From: Rhizophagus clarus
Taxonomy: Eukaryota > Glomeromycota > Glomeromycetes > Glomerales > Glomeraceae
NCBI GenBank assembly: GCA_015698045.1
Contig: BLAL01000315.1
Coordinates: forward strand, 806,001-870,000
DNA length: 64,000 bases
Direction: 5' to 3'
Below, piece after piece: positions 23,385-33,495 of the stretch (positions are counted from its first letter, which is position 1; the number at the start of each line of letters is the position of its first letter). Both the position numbers and the translations under genes were made by a program. The notes under the pieces were generated by a model, which had not been told where the DNA came from, searched no databases, and saw only the letters and a list, made by a program, of their open reading frames with translations.

Positions 23385-23592
23385 GGCAATTTCTTGATTT
23401 CTTGAATGTAAATGGTCAGAAAAAATGTTACGCGTAATTTGTAAACGATTCGCCACAACAAATAATTTTTAATGTAGAAAGAAGATAAATAATTAATTTG
23501 ATTTTATTGTTTTCCACTTGACAAAGTTAACGCCCAAAAAACTTGCCAGCAGTAGCCGTAATAGGCGCAGTACGCGTCACGACCCAGTAAAT
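23385..23592 (-). pseudogene. Crinkler remnant, copy C (exon-1 tail plus intron)
   Basis: Minus-strand sequence matches the 3' tail of CRN exon 1 (RTAP-like, about 23580-23545), its intron, and the first few codons of exon 2, then stops matching. It shares the truncated form of copy B1 (25200-25440) in opposite orientation, so the two look like halves of an inverted duplication. The CRN header itself is missing. Confidence 0.65.
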
Positions 23593-23599
23593 AGCCATT

Positions 23600-24086
23600 G
23601 TACGTAATATGTAACGAATTTATTTCGCAACTAATGTATATTTATTCCAATGCACATTTTAAATTATATCAAATTTATAGTAATTATTATATTTTTAATT
23701 TTTTTAACTTGTTCTTCTTCTGAAACATATAAGTGAATATTCATCTGGATCATCCTTCTTATCAATAATATAGCAAAGATTTTCTACCTCTAGAAACTGA
23801 ACGATCAATCACAGTCAGATAATGATTAGTAATTGGGAAATAAAGCCACCAATAGAACAAATTGTAAAAATCAAAAATTATTAGGAGAATTATGGGTATT
23901 CGATTTGGCCGATTCACTTCAAGTTTGAACCAATCAATAAATGTTTTGAGTATAGCAAAAATGAATTAGGTAAATCGGTATTGTAATTTGCAAGGGCCGT
24001 CCTCGGTTGATTTATTTAATACGTAATCGTATTGTAAATTTTTTTTTTTTAGAATTAAGTTATAATAAATATAACTGCCAATTTTA
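23600..24086. other. AT-rich intergenic between divergent CRN copies
   Basis: No gene recognised. Confidence 0.3.
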
Positions 24087-24234
24087 CTGTATGCCGCGAT
24101 ATAACGAATCATGTGACGTTTAACCAATCAAATACGACGGTATAACGAAGAAACTAATTAAATTCTTCGCTATAACCTTATAGCGAATTGAGGTGAAACC
24201 CACCCGAGGGGTTCGTTATATCGTGAGTCGACTG
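24087..24234. mobile_element. Short pogo/Tc1-type MITE, 148 bp
   Basis: Left end CTGTATGCCGCGATATAACG and right end, read inward, CAGTCGACTCACGATATAACG-like, flanked by TA (24085-24086, 24235-24236). GATATAACGAA also recurs internally in both orientations. No real gene; the plus-strand ORF at 24193-24402 overlaps it by chance. Confidence 0.65.
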
Positions 24235-24853
24235 TATGTCCATTTGTATCTAGATTTAAAATCTGGTAGACTTAGTATTAGAGAATGCGAAACGAGAAAT
24301 TCACAATTAGATAACGTTATCTGTCTTTGTATTTTCTTATATTTATCAATTCACAACATTCTTCCTATAACAGTATTTATAGGGAGAGTTTCGTTGAACT
24401 AAGGATAAACATGACTAGTAATAGTGGTTCTGGTTAATCATGAATCATGATGTATTTCTCCTTTCGAGAATTCGTTTAGTTGGCACCAGTGATACAGCAA
24501 GGTTATATTCGTTTAACTTGTATAATTATAGTTATTTTGAGTAGATTTTATTTTCTTTTTTGTATTTTTTTTTTTTTTTGTTTTCATTATAATTTGTCTT
24601 AGTTAAAAAAAAAAAAATATTCTCATGAGAATTTTTCATTAATCATTTTTTTTTTTTTTTTTTTTTTTTTCGAGAACAAAATAATTATATAATTATACAA
24701 ACAGTTAATCTTATAAATCATTTTATTTGCATAAATTTTTTTATATTGATCAAAAAGTCTATTTTATTATTTAATCATGATGTTTTTATGAAAGATTTTT
24801 TATAAATATATATACTCACAAACTTTCTCATAATATACTTCAAAACAAGAATT

Positions 24854-25440
24854 ATGTTTGGAAGAAAAAAAAAACTTATCTGCCTAATCCTTGGGGACCC
24901 TGAAGACGCTACATTCTTGGTTAAATGCAATAGTAATATGAACATCTCAGAGTTGAAAGATACTATTTATAATCTTAAAACAAGTTCTTTCTCCAATACG
25001 GATTCTCATCGACTTGCACTATACCAAGTCAACATCGATCTCAAAACCAAAAACACTCAACGAACGGCTCTTAGCAACCCAAACATCGATGTTGTAAATG
25101 ATTTAAAAAGTCAATTGCTGCTACCCGTAGACAATATAAAGGAAAAATTTCAAAATCTTCCAAAAAAAACCATTCATATTATCATAGTGCCGCGTACTGC
25201 ACCTACTGGTGGAGTTGCGCCCCCTGTTGAAGGAGCTGTTACTGCTGGTAAGTGAAAATTTTACGGACTAAAAGTGATAACTTTGCCAAGTAGAAAGCGA
25301 TAAAATCAAATTAATTATTCTCTTGTCTTAATTTATCTTCTTTCTACGTTAAAAATTATCTGTTGTGGCGAATTGGGCGGATCGTTTACAAATTACGCGT
25401 AAACATCTTTTCTGGCCATTCACATTCAAGAAATCAAAGA
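24854..25440 (+). pseudogene. Crinkler copy B1: header exon with truncated second exon
   Basis: ATG at 24854 begins an open exon (to 25247) encoding the CRN ubiquitin-like header (LICLILGDPEDATF, ISELKDTIYNLK, HRLALYQVNIDL) and a Pro/Ala linker (PRTAPTGGVAPP), ending at a GTAAGT donor in the same phase as copy B2. The intron matches B2, but exon 2 retains only about ten codons (QEIKEIA-like, then TAG) before homology ends near 25440. Promoter-side sequence (TTGATCAAAAAGTCTATTTT at 24747-24766) is shared with B2. It could still be transcribed as a header-only protein; whether that is functional cannot be told from sequence. Confidence 0.75.
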
Positions 25441-25821
25441 AATTGCCTAACTAGAAAATGTAATTAATTAAAAATTTTAATAGAAAATTACTACAATATG
25501 TAACATATAAATTGTTATTATAAATTTAATAAATATATAATAATACTCATTTCCATAGTATACAATACATATTTGGTTAACGATTGCTAAAAATCATAAT
25601 ATTGTATTTTTTCGATTGTGACTCCTGGACTTTCAAATACGGTCAACCATACGACCGAATAATTGCGTAATAATTCACCTTTTTTTAATAAATACTCCAA
25701 TGAGAAATTTTTTATCATTTTTTTTAAAAAAAAAAAAAAATACATTTTTTTTTATATTGATCAAAAAGTCTATTTTATTAAATATATAATTCCCAAACTT
25801 TCTATGAAAACAAAAATTATC

Positions 25822-27159
25822 ATGCCCAGAAAAAAAAATCTTTTTTGCCTAATCCTAGGTGAGCCCGAAGACGCTGCATTCTTGGTTAAATACGATAGTA
25901 ACATGAACATCTCAGAGTTGAAAGATACTATCTATAATCTTAGAATAAGTTCTTTCTCTAATACAGATTCTTATCGACTCGCACTATACCAAGTCAACAT
26001 CGACCTCACAATCCCAAACCTTCAACGAGCGGCTCTTAGCAGTAAAAATGTCGATGTTGTGAACGATTTAGGAGGTCAATTGTTGCTACCCGTAGACGGA
26101 GTAGAGGAAAAATTTCAAGATCCTCCAGAAAAAAATATTCATCTTATCGTCGTGCCGCGTCCTAGGCCTACTGCGCCTATTGATGGTAAGTGAAAATCTT
26201 ACGGACTAAAGATTTTTTTTTGAGCGTTAACTTTGTCGATAAAATCGAATTGCAATTACTCTCTTAACTTATCATCTTTATACATTAAAATTATCTGTTG
26301 TGGTTTCTGACCATTTATATCAGATAATGGGAAATATTTTAACGAAATCCTTGCGAAGCTTGATACTTGTATTCAAGAAGTAAAGAAATTGCAACAGGGT
26401 TCCGAAGTAGCAATATCATCTGCAAGCAGTTCTCACTGGCGAAATATCCAAGAGTTTGTAGGTCTTGAGGGAGTCATTACAACCCACGTTAACGTTACAG
26501 ACCTTACCATTCCAGATAATGTTCCTGGTTTCGAGTGGGATGATAGGAACAAAAATGTACAAAGAGATAATTACATACCCTATCTTCTCTTCATACTTCA
26601 AATCGATAATTATGATACACTCGCGATTTATGATACGTCTGGCATGAATGACTTTCTTACTATAGAGGCTGATAAATATTTGCCAATTAAAGTATCTGGT
26701 ACAACGGACGTAGTTATAGTAGATAGGCTTAGCATTCAATCCCTCTTACCAGAGACTAGCGTTCGAATTGTTATGGAGTTAAAAAAGAGTGTTCAAGAAA
26801 AAGATGTTCTTCAAGCTATGATAGAGTTAATTACAGCGGATTTAAAATCTAATTATACGGTTCTAACAGTGTTAACCGACCTGAATGATTCGTGGCATTT
26901 TTTTTGGATCGCAGATAAAAAAGTCAAGACGTGCGTTTTAAACAGAAATGAAGCTGTTGCGTTGATAAGAACTAATATGAAATCAGCTGATGATGAAAAT
27001 AATGTTAAAGCGGGAGAAAATTCTGGAGAAACAGCACTTGTAGATCCACGGCCGAGAAGGATAAAGCTTCAGGAGTTTATGAAATTTGACGTAAGTTCGG
27101 ACATTGCTCCTATGGAGGATTTTTTTGATATGTACTATGACCGACGAAGAAATATTTAG
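25822..27159 (+). CDS. Crinkler (CRN) effector-type protein with nuclease-like domain, apparently intact
   Basis: Two exons (25822-26185; 26324-27159) join in phase (GAT-G | AT) to give about 399 residues. Residues 1-90 form the ubiquitin-like CRN header (LFCLILGEPEDAAF, ISELKDTIYNLR, YRLALYQVNIDL); a short Pro-rich linker follows. The C-terminal domain contains GTTDVVIVDR (Asp 250, Asp 255) followed by VMELKK (Glu 273-x-Lys 275), the D...ExK pattern of PD-(D/E)XK (restriction-endonuclease-fold) domains known at the C-termini of many CRN proteins. The upstream ATG at 25663 is an extension through a homopolymer; 25822 was chosen because the other copies start at the equivalent position. No classical signal peptide is seen. 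Family knowledge: CRN proteins act inside target cells, often in nuclei, or in inter-organism conflict. The activity of this one is inferred only. Confidence 0.85.
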
Positions 27160-27780
27160 ATATAAAGTAAATCGCTCTTTAACTCACTTTTTTAGTAAGC
27201 CAATATTTAATGGATTTAATTAACGATAAAAAAAAAAGATCTCCGCAATTTGAGAGAAATAGATTTTAAAATTGATTCTTATTACGATTTTTGGAAATTA
27301 TTAACTAGAATATCCAGTTTGCGGGGACTTCGGCGTTCCCCAAGTTTAATGTTTTGTATTTAAATATATATAAGATAATAAATTTTTTATAGCAAATTAA
27401 GAATATATAGTTAATATTATTAACTTCATTATAACGGTAAAGGTTTAGTAGCTATTTGTTATAAACGTTCATATTCCTCAATAATTTATTAAATCAAAAT
27501 TGGACTTGTACTAAGCAACGCTGATTTTTACTAAAAGGAAAATACAGCTATTGTGTATAAAATTATAAAGTATAATTTATCATAATATTATATCCTTTCG
27601 TTAAATTAATTAAAATACTGTATAATTTATAATAACTTTTTTTATACTATTAAATAATTAATCATTCGATCCTGTGAAAAATATATATTAGCTACTAAAC
27701 TACTAAACTGATCGCACAATAAATACTTAGATTTGTGGATTATCCGTAATCGTAACTTTATTAATAATTAAAAAAATTTG
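27160..27780. other. AT-rich 3' flank of CRN B2
   Basis: Contains one GC-rich hairpin at 27323-27341 (GGGGA ... TCCCC around CTTCGG) but no gene. Confidence 0.4.
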
Positions 27781-28075
27781 GTAAAACATAAGACCGAAAA
27801 AACGTTTTTATTAAAATGAAAGTTAAAAATACGTTTATTTATTAAAACAATCAAAAATCGTTTTTTTGTTAAAATGATTTAAAAAAAGGTAAAATCATTT
27901 GTTTTATTAAACCGATTTTTTTTTTTTAAAAAAAAATATTAAATCGTTTTTTTTATTAAAACGATTATCATAAAAAATCATTTTATGCAAAAATGCCTTT
28001 TGGCTTTTTTTTTTTTTTATTATTAAGAAACGATTTTTAACATTTTATTATTAATTGTTTTTGTTTCTTAATATA
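27780..28075. repeat. AATCGTTTT/AAAACGATT palindromic repeats
   Basis: Repeated short palindromic words (AAATCGTTTT, TTAAAACGAT) and homopolymers. Architecture resembles the interiors of the hAT-type elements at 38, 44 and 49 kb; no clear ends were found. Confidence 0.5.
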
Positions 28076-28199
28076 AGTATCAGTCAGAATTGCGAAATTA
28101 CGGATTACTGACCAAAATTTGCCTCAAAATCCGCAATATTACAATGTGGAAAATCAATTACTTTGCTTGGAATAAATCAACTTTGGTATTGATACGGGC

Positions 28200-29570
28200 C
28201 TTAAAAAAAAAAAAACCCAGAGAATATTGTTTGTGAAAAAATATGAATAGTAAAGGATCAAAGAAATATGTGATAGAAAAACTATGAGGAATGACACCAA
28301 TGGAGATTGAGTATGAGGTTGGGATCATATTTCACTTGATCTGAAAAGAGGAGCTAACATAATTTTATGTCTATTAAGTAACCAATTGCATTATTAAATT
28401 TGATTAGTATAGATTTGTAGTAATGATCGGAATATCAGAAAGCTGTATAAAAGAACTTATCTTAGAACGTAAGTTTTCGAATTGATATTGAAGTGAAGTA
28501 ATGCACAATGTATATAGATCTGGTGGGAAGATGAACTATCTTGGCTTTCCATGATTCACGATTTAAAGGATGACAAATTATAAAGAATAGACAGTATTTG
28601 ATCATTATAGAATTAAGAACAAAGTTTGTTGGATCAGACTGCTTAATGTTAATTACATGACGTACTGGTCAATAAAAGGGGTGATTAATAACCTTTTTTT
28701 CTCCCATTCATCCAAGTATTGGTTGGATATGTTAATGCATCTGGTACTAAGGTTTGTTCTGAATGGTTTACTATTTGGACAGGTATAGCCATAGTTATAG
28801 TCTGTCTTGTCCTTGGTTCCTGATCATATGCAACATTCTGGGCTTTTGAAACTTGATTTCAACTATATTTTGTTATACTTTGGATTTAAATAAATAAATA
28901 AGTAAATGTTTATTATGTTAAAAGATAATTTTGTCAAACTCAAATGTACGATAAAATTCTTTGATGTTTTTTTGAGAAAGAATATGATTTATATAACAGT
29001 TACGATACTTTTTTGGTTTTGATAATGCCATTCCATATATTATTAATGATATTATTTACTTTCTCTTTGTTTAATTTCATTGCATAAGATCTTTGCTGTT
29101 TCAATCTGTTTTTTATCCATTTTTCTAGGTACATCTCAGATAGAATTAAAATGAAAATCTAGAAAACCACATTTTCATTAATATAATAAATGTAATGTTT
29201 ATAACTAAATATTTTTAATTGTGAAAAAAATAATTTCTTTTGCTAAAAATAATTTATTTTGCCAAGTTTGAAAGTTGATGATTGATTGGAACTAAATGAA
29301 CTTAATACAATATCTAGATTAACTATATTAGCACTTTTCAATACTATCATTACTTTCATGTTCAATTTTTTATGTTCTTTAAATCTAAAAATAACAATTA
29401 TAAATATAGCACTATTTTTTATATGATGTTTTACTAAAGGATTTAGAATCCAAATTAAAACTCATTATTATAAATTAGTGTTCTGAAAAGGTCAAATCGG
29501 GTCAGATTTGAAGATGTACTCAAACTTAACCCAGATATAAAAATCAATCTGTACAAATATTCAGGTTAAT
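28200..29570. other. Intergenic with degraded gene scraps
   Basis: About 28714-28880 (+) reads LVGYVNASGTKVCSEWFTIW, then TGIAIVIVCLVLGS, a hydrophobic membrane-like stretch interrupted by stops. About 29150-28930 (-) reads MDKKQIETAKILCNEIKQRE and, in another frame, KPKKYRNCYINHILSQ. Both look like remnants of real genes but no family was identified. Confidence 0.3.
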
Positions 29571-29571
29571 A

Positions 29572-30665
29572 CAGACTCCTGCGAAAGTAATAGCGGTTTG
29601 TTTTTTTAATAATATACGCATATTTTTATAATAAAACCAAAAAATTTTTTATATTCTAAAAAACAGATGAAATTTACATATATTTTATTAATTGATTAAT
29701 ATTTGGTATGGCCTCCTTCTGCATCAATACATGTTTCAATACGACTTCGCATGCTATTAATGCAGTTAACTATTACATTATTATCAAGATCATCCCATTC
29801 CTTCCTAATTAAAGCAAAAAAAATATCATTTGTAATTGATTTTTTTTGTATCACTATACTCTTGACCTTCTTCTCAATATTTTTTTTTAAAATAGCCCAA
29901 ACATTTTCAATAGGATTAAGATCTGGACTATAAAAAGGCCAAGGAAGGACCCATCCTGAAAGGTGAATTTCCAAGTCATTTTTGACATCACAGGATGTAT
30001 GTTTTGGATCATTATCTTGTTGGAAGACCCACCTACAATCATGCATTACATTTGCATTATCATACAAATGTTCATTTAAAATTTGGCGGTATAAATGGCG
30101 ATCCAAATTTTTAATGAACATGTGTATGCCAATTTTTCCCTTAACGCTGATTGCTCCTCAAATATGAACTTTAAATAGATGTTTTACTATCAGAGCAATT
30201 GGTTTTGCATCATGTAACCATGCAGAAAAGGTGTTATAAAACATTTGAATGGTAGTTTCATCAGAAAATACCACTTTTTTCCAATTATAATTCACGTGAT
30301 CACAGGCCTATGACAATCAGTTCTCTTTTGCTTTCTGTGTTAAAAGAGGAAACTTTCTGGAGGTGAACAAATACAAAACCAAGATTTTTAGTTCACAATA
30401 GATGCTCTATATGCTTACCTCAAACCCTGAATTTTTTTCTTTAAGTTAGGCCTTTATTTCACTTGCTATAATGAAATGATTATGCTTAACGATCATTCCA
30501 ATTTGGTAGCGTTTTTTAGAAATCAATTTTCGTGATCGATTAGACCGATGACCTATAGTGATTTTACCAGTTTTTTTTAATAATTCAACATACCATTCAC
30601 AGGAGCGTAAGGAAACACCTGTTCTTTGTGAAATTTTCCTTACATTTCTAATTTTTTTCTGTTAA
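29572..30665 (-). mobile_element. Tc1/mariner-type element, decayed; right end not found
   Basis: The left end (CAGACTCCTGCGAAAGTAAT after TA at 29570-29571) resembles Tc1-class TIRs with a GCGAAAGT core. The transposase remnant follows on the minus strand. The matching end expected beyond 30665 was not found; that flank is filled with TATACTGT repeats. Confidence 0.6.
29696..30660 (-). pseudogene. Tc1/mariner transposase, decayed
   Basis: Minus-strand reading gives a degraded helix-turn-helix region (RTGVSLRSCEWYVELLKK; IGHRSNRSRKLISKKRYQIG), then the DDE blocks: KKVVFSDETTIQMF (first Asp), WVFQQDNDPKHTS (second Asp) and FYSPDLNPIENVWAILKK (third acidic residue), ending EGGHTKY. A TGA interrupts KVHI-GAIS where Trp is usual, and the N-terminal half is scattered over frames. 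The open part is 30121-29696. The catalytic residues survive, but the gene is broken. Confidence 0.8.
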
Positions 30666-30684
30666 AGAAGATTAATGCCCTATA

Positions 30685-31085
30685 AAAATTATGTATACTG
30701 TTTGTATGCTGTATATTCGCATCTTTGATACTGTTCGCAATTTTGTATACTGCATATCAGTATTAAGTATACTGTTCGCAAAATACTAATAATAAAAAAT
30801 GTAATAAAGTATACGGTGAATATACTGTATGATACGGTATTTTAAATTCATACTTTTATAATGTATACTGTATAAACATATTTCTACTGTATATCAGTAT
30901 GTTGTATACTATTCGCAAACATGGATATGGTATATTAAATCATATGTTTATAACGTATTAAAATGGATACATTATATTTAATATATACGTTTATAACGTA
31001 TTATTTCTTACTATAGATACGGTACATAAAATTTATACATTTATAATGTATACTGTAATAACTGTATAAACATATTTTAAATGTA
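30685..31085. repeat. TATACTGT-rich degenerate repeats
   Basis: Many copies of GTATACTGT / ACAGTATAC-like words, often with TTCGCAA (30760-30780), and TTTATAACGTATTA words further right. No unit length is constant. Possibly a decayed terminal array of the adjacent Tc1 element. Confidence 0.55.
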
Positions 31086-31398
31086 CATGTAATATTTAAT
31101 GTTTCCTACAAGATTATCATCATAATGTATAGCTTTTAATGATGAAAATTCATTGTGCATCAAAGTAATTTGCAAGGAGTAAGTGAATGATTTCTCTCAT
31201 CATATAGGAATATTTTTTGCCGATAAAAAATATTTGGTTTGTTGATCATTTAAGATTGATAAACTTTATCAATCTTTTTTTTAACGTGATAATTTTTTTT
31301 TATTTTTAAAAAACATTTTTTTTCAGTTTTTTTAAACTGATTTTTTTTTTCATTTTAAAAACTTTTTTTAAAAAAAATTATTTTTATTTAATTCATTA

Positions 31399-31620
31399 CT
31401 AGCTTGAAGCCCGCTGCTTCGCATCGGGTTGGTATTTATTAATAAAATAATATACAAATCCTAACCCTAACTCTAATTTTAATCTAATCCTAATACTAAT
31501 CCTGATTCCTAACCCTAATCCTAATTCTAATCCCTAATCCTAGCCCTAATCCTAATTCCTAACTCTAACTCTAACCTTAATCCCTAACCCTAACTCTAAT
31601 CTACCCCTAATCCCTAACAC
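31399..31620. repeat. Telomere-like degenerate CCCTAA repeats behind a GC-rich motif
   Basis: After ACTAGCTTGAAGCCCGCTGC...TTCGCATCGGG (31399-31428) come about 155 bp (31461-31618) of CCTAACCCTAAyyCTAAT-type hexamer/heptamer repeats. The TTAGGG-type telomere complement is common in fungi, but these copies are imperfect and lie between ordinary sequences, so this is interstitial or a simple repeat, not a chromosome end. Confidence 0.7.
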
Positions 31621-31990
31621 TTTTCCTTTTCATTTTTGTTTTTTTATATTTAATTGTAATAATGGCTGTAATGCTGGCCAGAATTAAATAATTGGCATAC
31701 TAATTTCCTTTTTTGGAATACTTGTAAAACCAACCTGGCCAGATTTTTGCAAAGGAAAATATTTCCTTTTTTGGAATTTGTATAACATTAATTTTTTTCA
31801 GAATAAGAAACTTCCGATTTTTGTAGGAAGTAAAATTTCCTTTTTGGGATTTTGTGTAATATCATGTGATAATATGGCCAATAAAAATAAGGTTACATGA
31901 TTTAAATTTATTTATACAGGTATTCTAAACGTTACAAATATTTTTAATTATATAGATTAAAAAAAAATACATGAATTATAAAATATGGAT
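31621..31990. other. AT-rich spacer with TTTCCTTTTTTGGAAT repeats
   Basis: Three or four copies of TTTCCTTTTTTGGAAT followed by TTGT (about 31704, 31763, 31848). No gene. Confidence 0.5.
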
Positions 31991-31995
31991 ACCGA

Positions 31996-33290
31996 AGTTA
32001 CAAGCCAGAATTTGAAATTAAGGTAAGAGGAGAAGGGATTTTTCGTGTGTTCTTTTCTTTAAGAAACGTTTCTAACGTTTCTTTTTTCTTTTTTTAGGTT
32101 GTCGGATAAAAATCATGAACCCGGACTTTGGAAATATGTAAGTGGAGAAGGGGGGATTATAGTATTTCATTTTTTAAGAGAAACGTTTCTAACACTTCTC
32201 TTTTTTTTTTATAGGTTTCCAGACGAATAATACAACCTGGACTAGGTAAAAGGGTAGGGAAGTGGATTTTTTTTATTAAATTCTTTAAGAAACGTTACTA
32301 AACGTTTCTTTCTTCTTTTTTTTAGGTAGCTGGACGAATAATATGACCCAGACTAAGTAAAAGGGTAGGGGAGTTGGTTTTTTTAATTAAATTCTTTAAG
32401 AAACGTTACTAAACATTTTTTTCTTCTTTTTTTTAGGTAGCCAGACGAATAATACGATCCGGACTAGGTAAAAGGATAGGGGAGTAGGTTTTTTTTATTA
32501 AATTCTTTAAGAAATGTTACTAAACGTTTCTTTCTTCTTTTTTTTAGGTTGCCAGACGAATAATATGACCTGGACTTTGAAATTTGGTAAAAAGAGTGTT
32601 AAGGATTGGGATTGAAACGTTACTAAATGTTTCTTTCCTTCATTTTTTTAGGTTGTTGAATAAAAATTACGAACCTGGACTTTGAAATTATGTAAGTGGA
32701 GAAAGGGGAATTATAATATAGGGTCTTTGCAATAGAAAGGTATGAAACTCAAAAAAAAATAAAAATTTAATTAATATTAAATTTACACTTATTTTAGTAT
32801 AAAAAACATAATTAGCATATAAAGTAAATTTAAAAAATTTTTTGAGTTTCGTACCTTTCTATTGCAAAGATCCCATATTTCTTATTTTTTTAAGAGAAAC
32901 GTTTCTAATGCTTCTCTTTTTCTTTTTTATAGGTTTTCGGACGAATAATATGATCCAGACTAGGTAAAAGAGTAGGGAGTGGGTTTTTTTTATTAAATTC
33001 TTTAAGAAACGTTACTAAATGTTTCTTTCTTTTTTTTAGGTTGCCAGATGAATAATACAACCTGGACTTTGGAATTTGGTAAAAAAAGTGTTGAGGATCA
33101 GAATTTTTGTTATATTCTTTAAGAAATGTTACTAAACGTTTCTTTTCTTCATTTTTTTAGGTTGCCAGACAAAAATTATGAACCTGGACTTTGGAATTAT
33201 GTAAGTGTAGAAGGGGGGATTATAATATTTCTTATTTTTTGAGAGAAACATTTTTAACGCTTCTCCTTTTCTTTTTTATAGGTTTCTGAC
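31996..33290 (+). repeat. Intron-like tandem array IV: ten cassettes
   Basis: Ten consecutive intron-like segments: 32023-32097, 32138-32214, 32246-32325, 32357-32436, 32468-32547, 32587-32651, 32692-32932 (holds a MITE), 32964-33039, 33079-33160 and 33201-33281. Apart from the MITE-bearing one they are 65-82 nt. Donors are GTAAGA, GTAAGT or GTAAAA; all acceptors are TTTAG or ATAG followed by GT. Exon-like spacers are 31 nt (four copies) or 39-40 nt (five copies), variants of GCCAGACGAATAATACGACC plus TGGACT. Before each pyrimidine tract lies an inverted repeat such as AAGAAACGTT with AACGTTTCTT around a TCT or ACTA loop. No open frame runs through the spacers. Confidence 0.85.
32720..32875. 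mobile_element. MITE, 156 bp, TAT target duplication
   Basis: Ends AGGGTCTTTGCAATAGAAAG and, inward from the right, TGGGATCTTTGCAATAGAAA; the inverted similarity runs about 38 bp. Flanked by TAT (32717-32719, 32876-32878). A 3-bp T-rich duplication and GGGTCTTTGCA-type ends suggest PIF/Harbinger. Inserted inside one intron-like cassette. Confidence 0.75.
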
Positions 33291-33495
33291 AAATAATACA
33301 ATAAAATACCAATAGTTATTTGCAATTATTAATTTTGTATTTGCATGATTAAATCAAATTTTAAGTAATTGAAGTTATGTTTGAAATTATGTTCAATCTG
33401 TGTTGATAATCCTGGTAAAAATTTATTGATTTCAGCCAAATTTTGTTAAATGTGTTGAATGTGTGTTGAATGTGTGTTAGTAATTTGATGATATA

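Noticed and set aside
26416..26739. Minus-strand ORF of 107 codons
   Set aside because: Antisense shadow of exon 2 of the intact CRN gene.
31461..31618. True telomere or contig end
   Set aside because: Repeats are degenerate and sequence continues normally on both sides.
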